Source: Streptomyces malaysiense (GTDB lineage: Bacteria; Actinomycetota; Actinomycetes; Streptomycetales; Streptomycetaceae). Taken from it: a DNA stretch of 64,000 nucleotides. Below are positions 1-9,272 of this stretch, one piece after another. The notes beneath the pieces are model-generated. The model was given only the letters and a program-made list of their open reading frames with translations, did no database searches and was not told the origin of the DNA. The stretch is taken from assembly GCF_000980885.2 (NCBI RefSeq), contig NZ_LBDA02000012.1, positions 1-64,000 of the forward strand, in the 5' to 3' direction. The translations under genes were made by a program, and so were the position numbers. Within the stretch, counting starts at the first letter, position 1. Every line of letters begins with the position of its first letter.

Positions 1-2
1 AG

Positions 3-95
3 CGCGACCCCGAACGCGCCACCCGCCGCGCGGTCAACGCGCTCAACCAGCTCGGCTACACCGTCACCCTCAACCCGCTGCAAGGCACGGCCTGA
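3..95 (+). CDS. C-terminal fragment of a gene cut by the window edge, possibly a transposase tail
   Basis: An open frame enters from the left edge and stops at the TGA at 93-95, giving 30 residues that end ALNQLGYTVTLNPLQGTA. Composition and codon use are ordinary for the window, so it is probably coding. The short Arg/Ala helix followed by a Gly-Tyr-Thr-Val-Thr strand reminds me of the ends of some Streptomyces transposases, but 30 residues do not settle a family. About 205 bp without a convincing gene follow before the next start codon. No terminal inverted repeat can be assigned from what is visible. Confidence 0.45.
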   Translation, partial: RDPERATRRAVNALNQLGYTVTLNPLQGTA

Positions 96-300
96 CCAGC
101 CAGAGCCAGGACACCCGACGACCGCCACGGCCACCGGGCACTCAGACCTGCCCCCACCCACCCTGACCTGCTGCTATTTACGCGTCAGAGCGCCGTACCC
201 GGGAAAACACAAGACCGGATGCACCTGTCGGTCCCGGTTCGCGCGGGTCATCCTGGAACGGCGGGCCCGCCCGGGGCCGCGCCCCGCGGAAGGAGCCCCT

Positions 301-1170
301 GTGGACGGCTGGTACGTCGACGACCGCTGTACCGACTGCGACGTCGCCCGGCAGCTCGCGCCGGACCTGATCGACGAGGAGAACGGCACGTCCCGGATCG
401 TGCGGCAGCCCGAGACCGAGGAGGAGAACCGGCGTCTGCACGCGGCCGTCTTCGCCTGCCACACCCGTTCGATCCGCCCCACCACCGGGCAGGCCGACCA
501 GGCGCTCGACCCGTTCCCCCTGGCCCTGGACGACGGCGTGCTGCTGTGCGGCCACAACTCGCGGCGCACGGCGGCCGCCAACTCCTATCTGCTGTGCCGG
601 CCCGACGGCACCCGGATGATGGTCGACACCCCTCGCTGGAGCCCCGCCCTCGCCGACCGGTACACGGCCCGGGGCCGGATCACGGACGTACTGCTCACCC
701 ACCGCGACCACGCCGCCCACGGCCGCCGCTACGCCGACCACCTCGGCGCCCGGCTGTGGATCCACGAGGGCGACCTCGACGCCGCGCCCGACGCGGACCA
801 GGTGATCCGGGGCCGTGAGCCGGTGGAGATCGGCCCGGGGGTCACCGTGCACCCGCTGCCCGGCCACACCCGGGGCAGCGTGCTCTACCTCGCGGACGAC
901 CGGTACTGCTTCAGCGGCGACAGCTTCTACTGGTCGCGCTCGCTCGGCGACCTCGCCGTCGCGGACAGCGTGACCTGGTACTCCATCGAGGAGTTGGCCG
1001 CCTCCCTGGCGCGTACGGCGGACCGGTTGCGCTTCGAGTGGGTCCTGCCGGGCCACGGCGACCGCAGGCACCTGCCCGCCGACGAGATGTCCCGCCGCCT
1101 GCGCGCCCTGACCGAGCGCACGCGCTCCCTGCGCCCGCGTCCCGTCGACTTCACGGCCGTACGGTGGTGA
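301..1170 (+). CDS. Ferredoxin-type MBL-fold metallo-hydrolase
   Basis: 289 residues from a GTG start. The N-terminus holds a reduced ferredoxin-like segment with Cys10, Cys13 and Cys53. An MBL-fold domain follows from about residue 75. The metal-binding motif HxHxDH reads LTHRDH at 132-137, so the first His is Leu while His134, Asp136 and His137 remain. The later ligands are present: PGHT (His189), SGDSF (Asp207) and PGHGD. The ferredoxin/MBL arrangement with a degenerate LTHRD motif is a recognised actinobacterial and cyanobacterial subfamily whose substrate I do not know. The protein has no signal peptide and should be cytosolic. It stands alone, with a convergent hydrolase downstream. A hydrolase with an altered metal site is the safest reading. 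Confidence 0.8.
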   Translation: MDGWYVDDRCTDCDVARQLAPDLIDEENGTSRIVRQPETEEENRRLHAAVFACHTRSIRPTTGQADQALDPFPLALDDGVLLCGHNSRRTAAANSYLLCRPDGTRMMVDTPRWSPALADRYTARGRITDVLLTHRDHAAHGRRYADHLGARLWIHEGDLDAAPDADQVIRGREPVEIGPGVTVHPLPGHTRGSVLYLADDRYCFSGDSFYWSRSLGDLAVADSVTWYSIEELAASLARTADRLRFEWVLPGHGDRRHLPADEMSRRLRALTERTRSLRPRPVDFTAVRW

Positions 1171-1292
1171 GGAGGCGGTGACGGGCCGCCGGCCGGCCAC
1201 CCGGAGCCTTCCGGGAGGCCGGAGCGGGCCCGCGAGACCGGAACCCGGCCGGGCCCGGAGGTCCGGGCGCCCGGGGGCGCCTCGCCGCCGTC

Positions 1293-1982
1293 TCACCGCC
1301 CGCGCGTCTCCAGTTCCTGCTCCGGTTCCTCCCGCGTGGCCCGCAGCCGTTCGTCGCACCACCGCCTGGCCGCGGCGGAGACCTCGGCCAGCGCGCGCGG
1401 GTCCTCGAAGAGATGGGTGGCGTCGGGTACGACGTGCAGTGCGTGCGCGGCCCGCAGCCGCCGGGCCGCGTCCTGGTTCAGCCGCAGGATCTCGTGGTCC
1501 TGCCCGCCGACGACCAGCAGCACCGGCGCCCGGACCTGCTCCAGCGCGTCGCCCGCCAGATCGGGCCGTCCGTCCCGGGAGACCACGGCCAGGACGCGGT
1601 CGGGCCGCTCGGCGGCGGCCGTCAGCGCGGCGGCGGTGCCGGTGCTCGCGCCGAACAGCACCACCGGCGTCCCCCGGGTGTCCGGCTGCTCCGCGAGCCA
1701 GTCGATCGCGCCCACCAGCCGGTGCGCGAGGAGCGGGATGTCGAAGCGGTGCTCCGCGTTCAGCGCGTCGTGGCGCTCCTCCCGCTCGTTGAGCAGATCG
1801 AGCAGCAACGTGCCGTACCCGGCCGTGCGCAACTCGGCGGCCACGGTCCGGTTGCGGGTGCTGTGCCGGGAGCTGCCGTTGCCGTGCGCGAAGAGCACGA
1901 CCGCGCGCGAGGGCGCCTGGACCACGAGGTCACCGTGGAGCGCGGCGTCGTCCATGCGGACGAGAACCATCTCGGAGATCAT
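1293..1982 (-). CDS. Alpha/beta hydrolase (dienelactone hydrolase-like)
   Basis: 229 residues. I chose the ATG at 1982 because GGTGGAGG lies five bases upstream; the frame stays open further but without a ribosome-binding site. The oxyanion motif HGNGSS is at about residue 33. The nucleophile elbow GASTG centres on Ser113. A late Asp in GGQDHE and His in DATHLF complete the catalytic triad. There is no signal peptide, so the enzyme is cytosolic. This short single-domain family is often found in actinobacteria beside phosphoribosyltransferases, but no such partner is visible here. Substrate unknown; ester or acyl hydrolysis is inferred from the fold. Confidence 0.8.
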   Translation of the reverse strand: MISEMVLVRMDDAALHGDLVVQAPSRAVVLFAHGNGSSRHSTRNRTVAAELRTAGYGTLLLDLLNEREERHDALNAEHRFDIPLLAHRLVGAIDWLAEQPDTRGTPVVLFGASTGTAAALTAAAERPDRVLAVVSRDGRPDLAGDALEQVRAPVLLVVGGQDHEILRLNQDAARRLRAAHALHVVPDATHLFEDPRALAEVSAAARRWCDERLRATREEPEQELETRGR

Positions 1983-2106
1983 CGGCCTCCACCCTTCCCG
2001 GGGCGCCGTTCCCGCCGAGCGATACGGCCCGGATGTCCCACCTCCCATGATGCCCACGGGACCCGGCCCCCGGCACCCGCAGGACCGGTCCCTGCGGGGA
2101 CCGGCG

Positions 2107-3489
2107 TCACCAGCCGGTCAGCAGCAGATGATTGACGAGCAGCGCGAGCACGGCCTGGGCGGCGAGCCAGGGACGGGGGCGGGGGAGCAGGGCGCAGGCG
2201 GGCAGCAGCCACAGCGCGAAGGGCAGCCAGATCCGCTCGGTCTCGGCCTTGCTCATGCCGGACAGGTCGGCCACCAGCACGGCGAGGAGCACGGCCCAGA
2301 CGAGGAGGGCGAGCCGGGCCCGGGAGCCGGTGCGGCGGTGGAGGAGCACGGCGCCGGTACGGCGCAGGCCCGCCGCGGTGGCCGGGCCGGCGATGACCGC
2401 GGCGCAGGCGAGATCGGCCCACACCCAGTAGCCGTAGGGCCGGATGCCGCCCACGCCCTGGTAGTAGCGGATCGTCAGGAGCCGGTAACCGTGCCACCAG
2501 TCGAAACCGGCGAGCGTGAACACCGCGGGGAACACGGCGAGTCCGGCGAGCAGGGGCAGCAGCAGGACGGGTCTGGCGCGTAGTTCGCGGCGGGCGAGGA
2601 GGAGCACCGCCACGCCGGCGAGGGCGAAGAGCGTGAGGCCGTACGAGAGGTAGCAGGTCAGCCCGAACAGCAGGCCCGAGCAGGCGGCCGCCCAGGGGGA
2701 GGGGCGGGTCAGGGCGAGGGCGAGCAGGGCCACGGACCAGGCGGCGACCGCCGCGAAGTAGCCGTCGGCGGAGACGCCCTGCCACACCGCGGCCGGGGCC
2801 AGCACCGTGAACGGGGCCGCCCGCCGCGCGAGCGCCTCGCCGGCCAGGGCGCGCACGGCGATCAGCACCGCCACGCATCCGCTCGCGCCGACGACCACGC
2901 AGAACATCCCGGCCCAGCCGCCGCCCCGCAGCCCGATCCGGTCGAGCAGCACGAAGGTCAGCGTGGCGGCCGGGGGGTGCCCGGCGACATGGGCGGGCCA
3001 GGGGTGGGGGGTGCCGCTGACGATGTGCCGGGTGAAGTCGTGCAGGGTGGCCGGGATGTCATGGAACCGGCCGATCACCCGGAGGTACTCCTCACGGGAG
3101 GTCAGCCGGCCCGCGACACCCCGCTGCCAGCCGTCCACCAGCGCCAGCGAGACGATCCACGCCAGCGCGGTCCCCCAGGCCGCCGCGAGCAGCCCGCGCC
3201 AGGGCAGCCGGGCCGCCAGCGCGGGACCGAGGGACACCGTCGCCGCGGCCACGGCCAGTGCGGCGGGGGTGCCGGGACCGAGGTGCGGGTCCCAGTCGGC
3301 GAACAGCGGGGGCCAGTGCACGAACAGCGTGCGGTGGACCTGCTGGATATGGCGGCCGACCACGACGGCCGCCGTCACCAGCAGGACGGCGGCAGCGGCG
3401 GCGTACAGATCGCGGCGCGTGGCACGGGCGGCGCCGGCGGGATCCGCGGCACTGTCCGGCGCGAGGTCTCGGTGGAGAGAACGGGTCAC
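2107..3489 (-). CDS. Polytopic membrane protein, GT-C glycosyltransferase-like
   Basis: 460 residues with a cytosolic N-terminus of about 28 residues and then roughly eleven to twelve hydrophobic segments. A large extracytoplasmic loop after the first one or two helices carries acidic and aromatic residues (WPPLFADWDPHLGP), as in polyprenyl-phosphate-sugar-dependent GT-C enzymes. A second loop has HPWPAHVAGHPP and a later one has ETERIWLPF; charged loop motifs of this sort are common in the GT-C superfamily. No exact family can be named. It is divergent from the molybdopterin oxidoreductase gene and close to a GT2/DUF2064/methyltransferase operon, which supports a role in surface glycan or lipid-linked sugar transfer. 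Confidence 0.65.
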   Translation of the reverse strand: MTRSLHRDLAPDSAADPAGAARATRRDLYAAAAAVLLVTAAVVVGRHIQQVHRTLFVHWPPLFADWDPHLGPGTPAALAVAAATVSLGPALAARLPWRGLLAAAWGTALAWIVSLALVDGWQRGVAGRLTSREEYLRVIGRFHDIPATLHDFTRHIVSGTPHPWPAHVAGHPPAATLTFVLLDRIGLRGGGWAGMFCVVVGASGCVAVLIAVRALAGEALARRAAPFTVLAPAAVWQGVSADGYFAAVAAWSVALLALALTRPSPWAAACSGLLFGLTCYLSYGLTLFALAGVAVLLLARRELRARPVLLLPLLAGLAVFPAVFTLAGFDWWHGYRLLTIRYYQGVGGIRPYGYWVWADLACAAVIAGPATAAGLRRTGAVLLHRRTGSRARLALLVWAVLLAVLVADLSGMSKAETERIWLPFALWLLPACALLPRPRPWLAAQAVLALLVNHLLLTGW

Positions 3490-3602
3490 ACCGGAACGCT
3501 AGGCCGCACGGGCGGTACCGGGCCGCCGTCCGGGCCGGACGTCAGGGTTTCGTCACCAGTCGTACCGCCTTTCCCGGAGGTCCCGCGGCTTACGGTCAGG
3601 AC

Positions 3603-4862
3603 ATGCGTGACCAAGACCGCCTCCCCACCTCACCGGGATTCTGGCGCAGCCCCCTGCGCGGCCCGTGGTTCACCTCGGTGCTCGGCCTCGTCCTCCTCGT
3701 CGGCATCACCGTGCTGTTCGTGACCGGCCTGGTGTCGTACGCCGCCTACAACCCGGGCCTGTCCCGGGTCAACGACACGACGCCGGACAAGGGCCTCCTG
3801 GGCTTCTACCTCTTCGCGTGGCCGACCGGCCCGGTCTGGCTGTACCGCCTCACCCAGGGCGTCCACGTCACCCTGGGCATCACCCTGATCCCCGTCCTGC
3901 TGGCCAAGCTGTGGTCGGTGGTGCCCAAGCTGTTCGCCCTGCCCCCGGCCCGCTCCGTCGCCCACGCCCTGGAACGGATCTCCCTGCTGCTGCTGGTCGG
4001 CGGCGGCCTGTTCGAGTTCACCACGGGCGTGCTCAACATCCAGCTGGACTACATCTTCCCGGGCTCCTTCTACCCGCTGCACTTCTACGGCGCCTGGGTG
4101 TTCTTCGCGGCCTTCCTCGCCCACGCCGCGCTGAAGACACCCACGGCGCTGCGCGCCGTCCGAGGGCGGCTGCGCGACCGACCCGGGGAAGGCGCCGCAC
4201 CGGAACCGGACACCCTGACCTCCCCGCGTCCCGATCCGCCCACCGTCTCCCGGCGCGGCGCTCTCGGGCTGGTCGGCGGCGGCTCGCTGCTGCTGTTCCT
4301 GACCACGGTCGGACAGAGCCTCGGCGGACCCTTCCGGCGCACCGCCCTGCTCGCACCGCACGGCACGGCCGATCCGAACGGCGGACCCAACGGCTTCCAG
4401 ATCAACAAGACCGCCGCGTACGCCGGGATCACCGCGGCCGACACCCACGAGGACGCCTGGCGGCTCGTCGTCACGGGCCGCACCGGCACCGTCCGTCTCA
4501 GCCGGGCCCAGCTGCTCGAACTGCCCTTGTACAGCGCTTCGTTGCCCATCGCCTGTGTGGAGGGCTGGTCGACCGCCGACCAGTGGTGGCGGGGGGTACG
4601 GCTGCGCGACCTCGCCGCGCTCGTCGGCTACGAAGGCGATCCGCCGGACGTGCTCGTGGAGTCCCTGCAACGCCACGGCGCCTTCCGCCGCGCGGCCCTG
4701 CGCGCAAACCAGGTGGCCGATCCGCGTTCCCTGCTCGCCCTGTACGTCAACGGCGAGGAACTGTCGCCCGACCACGGCCACCCGGCGCGTGTCATCGTGC
4801 CCGCCGCACCCGGTGTGCTCAACACCAAATGGGTGGCCCGACTGAGCTTCGGAGCCCTGTGA
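3603..4862 (+). CDS. Membrane-anchored molybdopterin-dependent oxidoreductase (sulfite oxidase-like)
   Basis: 419 residues. The first ~180 form a four-helix membrane domain resembling a cytochrome b561-type subunit, with His residues in or near helices (GVHVTLG, LHFYGAW). A linker and a further hydrophobic stretch with RRGALGLVGGGS (about 215-240) lead to an oxidoreductase molybdopterin-binding domain to the end. The Mo-ligand Cys lies in PIACVEGWST, followed by the family-typical WRGVRLRDL. The catalytic domain is probably extracytoplasmic. Its stop codon overlaps the ATG of the next gene (TGATG), so the two are translationally coupled. The substrate is unknown; sulfite oxidase fold does not imply sulfite as substrate. 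Confidence 0.8.
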   Translation: MRDQDRLPTSPGFWRSPLRGPWFTSVLGLVLLVGITVLFVTGLVSYAAYNPGLSRVNDTTPDKGLLGFYLFAWPTGPVWLYRLTQGVHVTLGITLIPVLLAKLWSVVPKLFALPPARSVAHALERISLLLLVGGGLFEFTTGVLNIQLDYIFPGSFYPLHFYGAWVFFAAFLAHAALKTPTALRAVRGRLRDRPGEGAAPEPDTLTSPRPDPPTVSRRGALGLVGGGSLLLFLTTVGQSLGGPFRRTALLAPHGTADPNGGPNGFQINKTAAYAGITAADTHEDAWRLVVTGRTGTVRLSRAQLLELPLYSASLPIACVEGWSTADQWWRGVRLRDLAALVGYEGDPPDVLVESLQRHGAFRRAALRANQVADPRSLLALYVNGEELSPDHGHPARVIVPAAPGVLNTKWVARLSFGAL

Positions 4863-5329
4863 TGATCCCTCGCCGGATGCGCGTTCCGCTCGGCAGCCCC
4901 TTCCAACTGCTGCTGCTCGGCTGCTCGTTCGCGCTGGCCGCGTACGCCGGGGTCCGGCTGCTGGCCGGTGACTGGTTCGGGGTGGCGCTGTGGATCGTGG
5001 GCGCCGCCCTGCTGCACGATCTCGTGCTGGTGCCCCTGTACGCGGCGGCCGACCGGGCGGTGACCCACGGTCTCACGACGGTCGGACGGCGCGCCTGGAC
5101 CCTCTACGTCCGGGTCCCGGCCGCGCTGTCCGCTCTCCTGCTCCTCGTGTGGTTCCCGCTGATCAGCGGGCGGGTCGCCGAGCGCTACCGGCTGGCGACC
5201 GGCCTGTCCCCGGACGGCTTCCTCACCCGCTGGCTGCTGATCACCGCCGTGCTCTTCGGCGGTTGTGCCGTGCTGCTGGCGTGGCGGGTGCGCAGGGCGG
5301 CGAAGCACCGGCCGTCGGCGCTCCACTGA
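4862..5329 (+). CDS. Small integral membrane protein coupled to the molybdopterin oxidoreductase
   Basis: 155 residues starting at the ATG that overlaps the stop of the preceding gene. Four hydrophobic segments are visible at about 12-30, 35-58, 80-100 and 120-140, with an Arg-rich cytosolic tail. No enzymatic motif is seen. Strict coupling to the molybdopterin oxidoreductase suggests an accessory or electron-transfer membrane subunit, but that is inference. Its last 145 bp overlap the 3' end of the convergent methyltransferase gene. Confidence 0.7.
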   Translation: MIPRRMRVPLGSPFQLLLLGCSFALAAYAGVRLLAGDWFGVALWIVGAALLHDLVLVPLYAAADRAVTHGLTTVGRRAWTLYVRVPAALSALLLLVWFPLISGRVAERYRLATGLSPDGFLTRWLLITAVLFGGCAVLLAWRVRRAAKHRPSALH

Positions 5330-5937
5330 GCGACGCGCCGCCACCCGGCCCCGCGCGCACGGCGCAGCAGGGCCGGGGTGCCGAGCCGGGCCCACGGGAA
5401 CGGGGCGCCGCGGCCCTGCGGGCCGGCGGTCACGTCGACCACCTCGACCTGGGCGCGTTCGTCGACATCGACCGGCGCGGTCTCCGCGATCAGCAGGCCG
5501 CCCGGCCGCAGCAGCCCGGCCACCCGCCCCAGCAGCGCGGCCGGGTCCCCGCCGATGCCGATGTTGCCGTCCATGAGCAGCACGGTGTCCCAGTGGCCCT
5601 CGCCGGGCAGCGCCTCGAACACCGAGCGGCGCAGCACCGGACCGCCGAGCCCGGTGGTGTGCTCCACCGCCGCGTCGCTGACGTCGATGCCGAGCACGGT
5701 ACGGCCCCGGGCGGCGAGTTCCGCCACCAGCCGGCCGGGCCCGCAGCCCACGTCCAGCACGGCGCCTTCACAGCGGTCCAGCACCGCGAGGTCGACCGGA
5801 TCGGGCCGGCCGCACCAGCGCTCCACCTCCAGCGGCAGCAGCCAGCCGTCGGTACGGCGCAGGAACAGCGGGCCCCGGCCGGTGCGCAGCGCCGTGGCGT
5901 ACGGGTCGGCGGCGGCCCAGGCGACGGAGCCGCTCAT
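5185..5937 (-). CDS. Class I SAM-dependent methyltransferase
   Basis: 250 residues from the ATG at 5937, which overlaps the previous stop in ATGA. The SAM-binding motif I is VLDVGCGPGRL (about residues 52-62), followed by GIDVSDAAV and, in motif II/III positions, DTVLLMDG and LLRPGGLLIAE. The core fold ends near residue 215; the last ~35 residues are low-complexity and are read antisense to the membrane gene at 4862-5329. It is the last gene of a GT2 - DUF2064 - methyltransferase operon transcribed leftwards. A role in methylating a sugar or lipid intermediate is inferred from context. Confidence 0.8.
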   Translation of the reverse strand: MSGSVAWAAADPYATALRTGRGPLFLRRTDGWLLPLEVERWCGRPDPVDLAVLDRCEGAVLDVGCGPGRLVAELAARGRTVLGIDVSDAAVEHTTGLGGPVLRRSVFEALPGEGHWDTVLLMDGNIGIGGDPAALLGRVAGLLRPGGLLIAETAPVDVDERAQVEVVDVTAGPQGRGAPFPWARLGTPALLRRARGAGWRRVAQWSADGRCFAALRTRHASSTAQPPKSTAVISSQRVRKPSGDRPVASR

Positions 5938-6551
5938 CGGGGCAGCCCCGGGGCGCAGCGGGCCAGCCGCTCGGCGAACCGGCCGTGCGGGGCCAGCCCG
6001 GCGACCGCATGGGCGTCGGCGGCGACATCGACGTCCCGCAGCCGGGGCAGCTCGCGCACCCGCAGCCCGGCGGCGGTCAGCCGCGCCCGCTGCGCGGCGC
6101 CGGTGCCGGGCGTCGACATGGGCACGCCGCGCAGCAGCGCCGGATCGGGCTCGGCCAGCCCCAGCGCCCAGAACCCGCCGTCCTGCGCCGGGCCCAGCCA
6201 CGCGTCACAGTCCGCGAAGTCCACGGTCAGCAGCTCGGGCGTGACCTGCGGGGTGTCCATGCCGATCAGCAGCGCCGGGCCGGGGCAGCGCGCGAAGGCG
6301 TCCGCCAGCCGCTCGTCCAGTCCGCCCGCGCACTGGGGTACGACCTCGAAGCCCGGCGGCAGCCAGGCTCCCGGTGCCCCGTCCAGTACCAGGACCCGCC
6401 GGGACGCGGGCGTCCGCGCCACCGCGTGCAGGGTGTCACGAAGCGCCGCCTCGGCGAGCTCGGCCGCCTCCCGAGGGGTGAACGGCGGCGTCAGCCGGGT
6501 CTTGACCCGCCCCGGGCGGGGTTCCTTGGCGATGACGAGCAATGTGGTCAC
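5934..6551 (-). CDS. DUF2064 / TIGR04282-type glycosyltransferase (CofC-like nucleotidyltransferase fold)
   Basis: 205 residues from a GTG start that overlaps the upstream stop by four bases (GTGA). The N-terminus VIAKEPRPGRVKTRL is the nucleotide-binding loop of this GT-A-like family. LLIGMDTPQVT carries the metal-binding Asp, and GPAQDGGFWALG is the conserved second motif. Family names refer to arsenosugar biosynthesis in other bacteria, but no arsenic methyltransferase is nearby. It sits between a GT2 and a methyltransferase with overlapping codons on both sides, so the three products surely act together, probably in building an activated or lipid-linked sugar. Confidence 0.85.
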   Translation of the reverse strand: MTTLLVIAKEPRPGRVKTRLTPPFTPREAAELAEAALRDTLHAVARTPASRRVLVLDGAPGAWLPPGFEVVPQCAGGLDERLADAFARCPGPALLIGMDTPQVTPELLTVDFADCDAWLGPAQDGGFWALGLAEPDPALLRGVPMSTPGTGAAQRARLTAAGLRVRELPRLRDVDVAADAHAVAGLAPHGRFAERLARCAPGLPR

Positions 6552-7240
6552 TGTGCCGTCCTCTCCCGGGCCGGGGCCTCGGTCAGCACCCGGCGCATGT
6601 CGCGCACCGCGTGCCAGGTGCCGGTCCAGGTGCCCGTCACCTTGGAGGCACCGGTGCGCGGGAGGTACGGCACATCCCGCTCGGCGATCCGCCAGCCGGC
6701 GTCGGCGGCGCGTACCACCATCTCCAGCGGGTACCCGCTGCGCCGGTCGGTGAGACCCAGCCCGAGCAGCGCCTCGCGCCGGGCGGCACGCAGCGGCCCC
6801 AGGTCGTGCAGCCGCAGACCGGTGCGGTGCCGCAGCATCCGCGCCAGCGCGAGGTTCCCGGCCCGCGCGTGCACCGGCCAGGTGCCCCGGGCGACCGGGC
6901 GCCGCCGGCCCAGCACCAGATCGGCCGTCCCCTCGTGGATCCGCTGCACGAAGGGCACGAGCAGGGCCGGGTCCAGCGAGGCGTCGCAGTCGCAGAAGCA
7001 CACGATGCCGGCGGTGGCGGCGGTCAGCCCGGCATGGCACGCGGCGCCGAAGCCGCGCCGCGGCTCGTCCACCACGGTCGCGCCCAGTGCTCGGGCGATC
7101 CGGGCCGAGCCGTCGCGGGAGCCGTTGTCGACGACGAGAGCACGCCAGCCCGCCGGGATCCGGCCGAGCACCCAGGGCAGGGCCTCGGCCTCGTCCAGAC
7201 AGGGCAGCACCACGTCGACGTCCGAAGAAGAGATCGTCAT
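6548..7240 (-). CDS. Glycosyltransferase family 2
   Basis: 230 residues. I prefer the ATG at 7240, preceded by AGGGTGAG, over a GTG nine bases upstream. GT-A fold motifs are clear: VVLPCLDEAEALP at the start, VDNGSRDGSA for nucleotide-sugar binding, and CDCDASLD as the metal-binding DxD region at about residue 84. There is no membrane segment, unlike dolichyl-phosphate-mannose synthases that carry C-terminal helices. It heads the GT2 - DUF2064 - methyltransferase operon and is divergent from the two-component regulator gene. The acceptor could be polyprenyl phosphate, with the GT-C-like protein at 2107-3489 as the later transferase; this is inference. Confidence 0.85.
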   Translation of the reverse strand: MTISSSDVDVVLPCLDEAEALPWVLGRIPAGWRALVVDNGSRDGSARIARALGATVVDEPRRGFGAACHAGLTAATAGIVCFCDCDASLDPALLVPFVQRIHEGTADLVLGRRRPVARGTWPVHARAGNLALARMLRHRTGLRLHDLGPLRAARREALLGLGLTDRRSGYPLEMVVRAADAGWRIAERDVPYLPRTGASKVTGTWTGTWHAVRDMRRVLTEAPARERTAQ

Positions 7241-7353
7241 GGCTCTCACCCTACGAACGCGAACCGGGCATAACGGACTTCCGGTCCTTACGAAACGCGG
7301 ACACCGAACCCGCCGCCGTACCCCCTGACCGCGGGCGGTGGGACGCTTGGGGC

Positions 7354-8118
<765 letters not shown>

Positions 8119-8120
8119 CC

Positions 8121-9230
8121 GTGCACGCCACCCTTGTCATGGCCCTCTACGCCTTCGCCGGCGCCGCCGCCACCGGCCTCGCCGGAGCCTGCGTCCTGCG
8201 GCTGATCCGGCGCCGCTCGCTCACCTCCTCCCTCGCCGTGGTCGCGGCCGTCGGTGTGGTCGCCATGCTCGCCGGCACCCTCGCGGTCGCCTGGGCGATG
8301 TTCCTGTCCCCGCACGACCTGTCCGTGGTGACCACCGTCGTCGCCATGGCCGCCGTGGTCTCCCTGGCCACCGCGCTGCTGATGGGCCGCTGGGTGGTCG
8401 CCCGCAGCCGCGAACTCACCGACGCGGCCCGCTCGTTCGGCGACGGCGGGGCCTTCGCCGTGCCCCCCGCACCGGCGACCGCCGAGCTGGAGGCCATAAG
8501 CAGGGAGCTGGCCGCCACCAGCGCCCGGCTCGCCGAGTCCCGGGAACGGGAGCGCGCGTTGGAGACCTCGCGGCGCGAGCTGGTCGCCTGGATCTCGCAC
8601 GACCTGCGCACCCCGCTGGCCGGACTGCGGGCCATGGCCGAGGCCCTGGAGGACGGCGTCGCCGCCGACCCGGACCGCTATCTGAAGCAGATCCGCGCCG
8701 AGGTTGAACGCCTCAACGACATGGTCGGCGACCTTTTCGAACTCTCCCGGATACACGCGGGCACCCTCTCCCTGAGCCTGTCCCGGATCTCCCTGTACGA
8801 CCTGGTCGGCGACGCCCTGGCCGGCGCCGACCCGCTGGCCAGGGAGCACGGGGTGCGGCTGGTGGGGGAGCGGGTCGAACCCGTGCCGGTGGAGGTCGAC
8901 GGCAGGGAGATGAGCCGGGTGCTCGGCAACCTGCTGGTCAACGCGATCCGCCGGACGCCTGCCGACGGCACGGTCGCGATCGCCGCCGAACGCACCGACG
9001 AGGGCGTGGTGCTGTCCGTCACCGACGGCTGCGGGGGCATCCCCGACGAGGACCTGCCGCGCGTCTTCGACACCGGCTGGCGCGGCACCGACGCCCGGAC
9101 GCCCCCGGCGGGCGCGGGTCTCGGCCTCGCCATCGTCCGCGGCATCGTGGAGGCGCACCGGGGCCGGGCCTCCGTGCGCAACATCGCGGGCGGCTGCCGC
9201 TTCGAGGTCACGCTGCCGGCGGCGCCGTAG
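8121..9230 (+). CDS. Membrane sensor histidine kinase
   Basis: 369 residues from a GTG start just after the regulator stop. Hydrophobic segments are at about 5-27, 37-60 and 68-90, with very little extracytoplasmic sequence, so the signal is probably sensed in or at the membrane. A HAMP-like linker follows. The H-box is WISHDLRTPL with phosphorylated His160. ATP-binding motifs are NLLVNAIRRTP, DGCGGIPDED and GAGLGLAIV. It forms the cognate pair with the preceding regulator and ends at a strong bidirectional hairpin shared with the convergent epimerase gene. Confidence 0.93.
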   Translation: MHATLVMALYAFAGAAATGLAGACVLRLIRRRSLTSSLAVVAAVGVVAMLAGTLAVAWAMFLSPHDLSVVTTVVAMAAVVSLATALLMGRWVVARSRELTDAARSFGDGGAFAVPPAPATAELEAISRELAATSARLAESRERERALETSRRELVAWISHDLRTPLAGLRAMAEALEDGVAADPDRYLKQIRAEVERLNDMVGDLFELSRIHAGTLSLSLSRISLYDLVGDALAGADPLAREHGVRLVGERVEPVPVEVDGREMSRVLGNLLVNAIRRTPADGTVAIAAERTDEGVVLSVTDGCGGIPDEDLPRVFDTGWRGTDARTPPAGAGLGLAIVRGIVEAHRGRASVRNIAGGCRFEVTLPAAP

Positions 9231-9235
9231 CGGGC

Positions 9236-9264
9236 GGCTCCCGGGGCGCGAAGCCCCGGGAGCC
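9236..9264. terminator. Bidirectional hairpin terminator
   Basis: A perfect 12-bp stem (arm GGCTCCCGGGGC) with a 5-nt loop gcgaa lies between the convergent histidine kinase and epimerase genes. There is no T-tract, as is usual for Streptomyces terminators. Confidence 0.75.
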
Positions 9265-9272
9265 CCCGGAGG

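Noticed and set aside
2107..4862. Sulfite-oxidation operon
   Set aside because: The molybdopterin domain belongs to the sulfite oxidase fold, but no cytochrome c or sulfur gene is near and the context is glycan-related.
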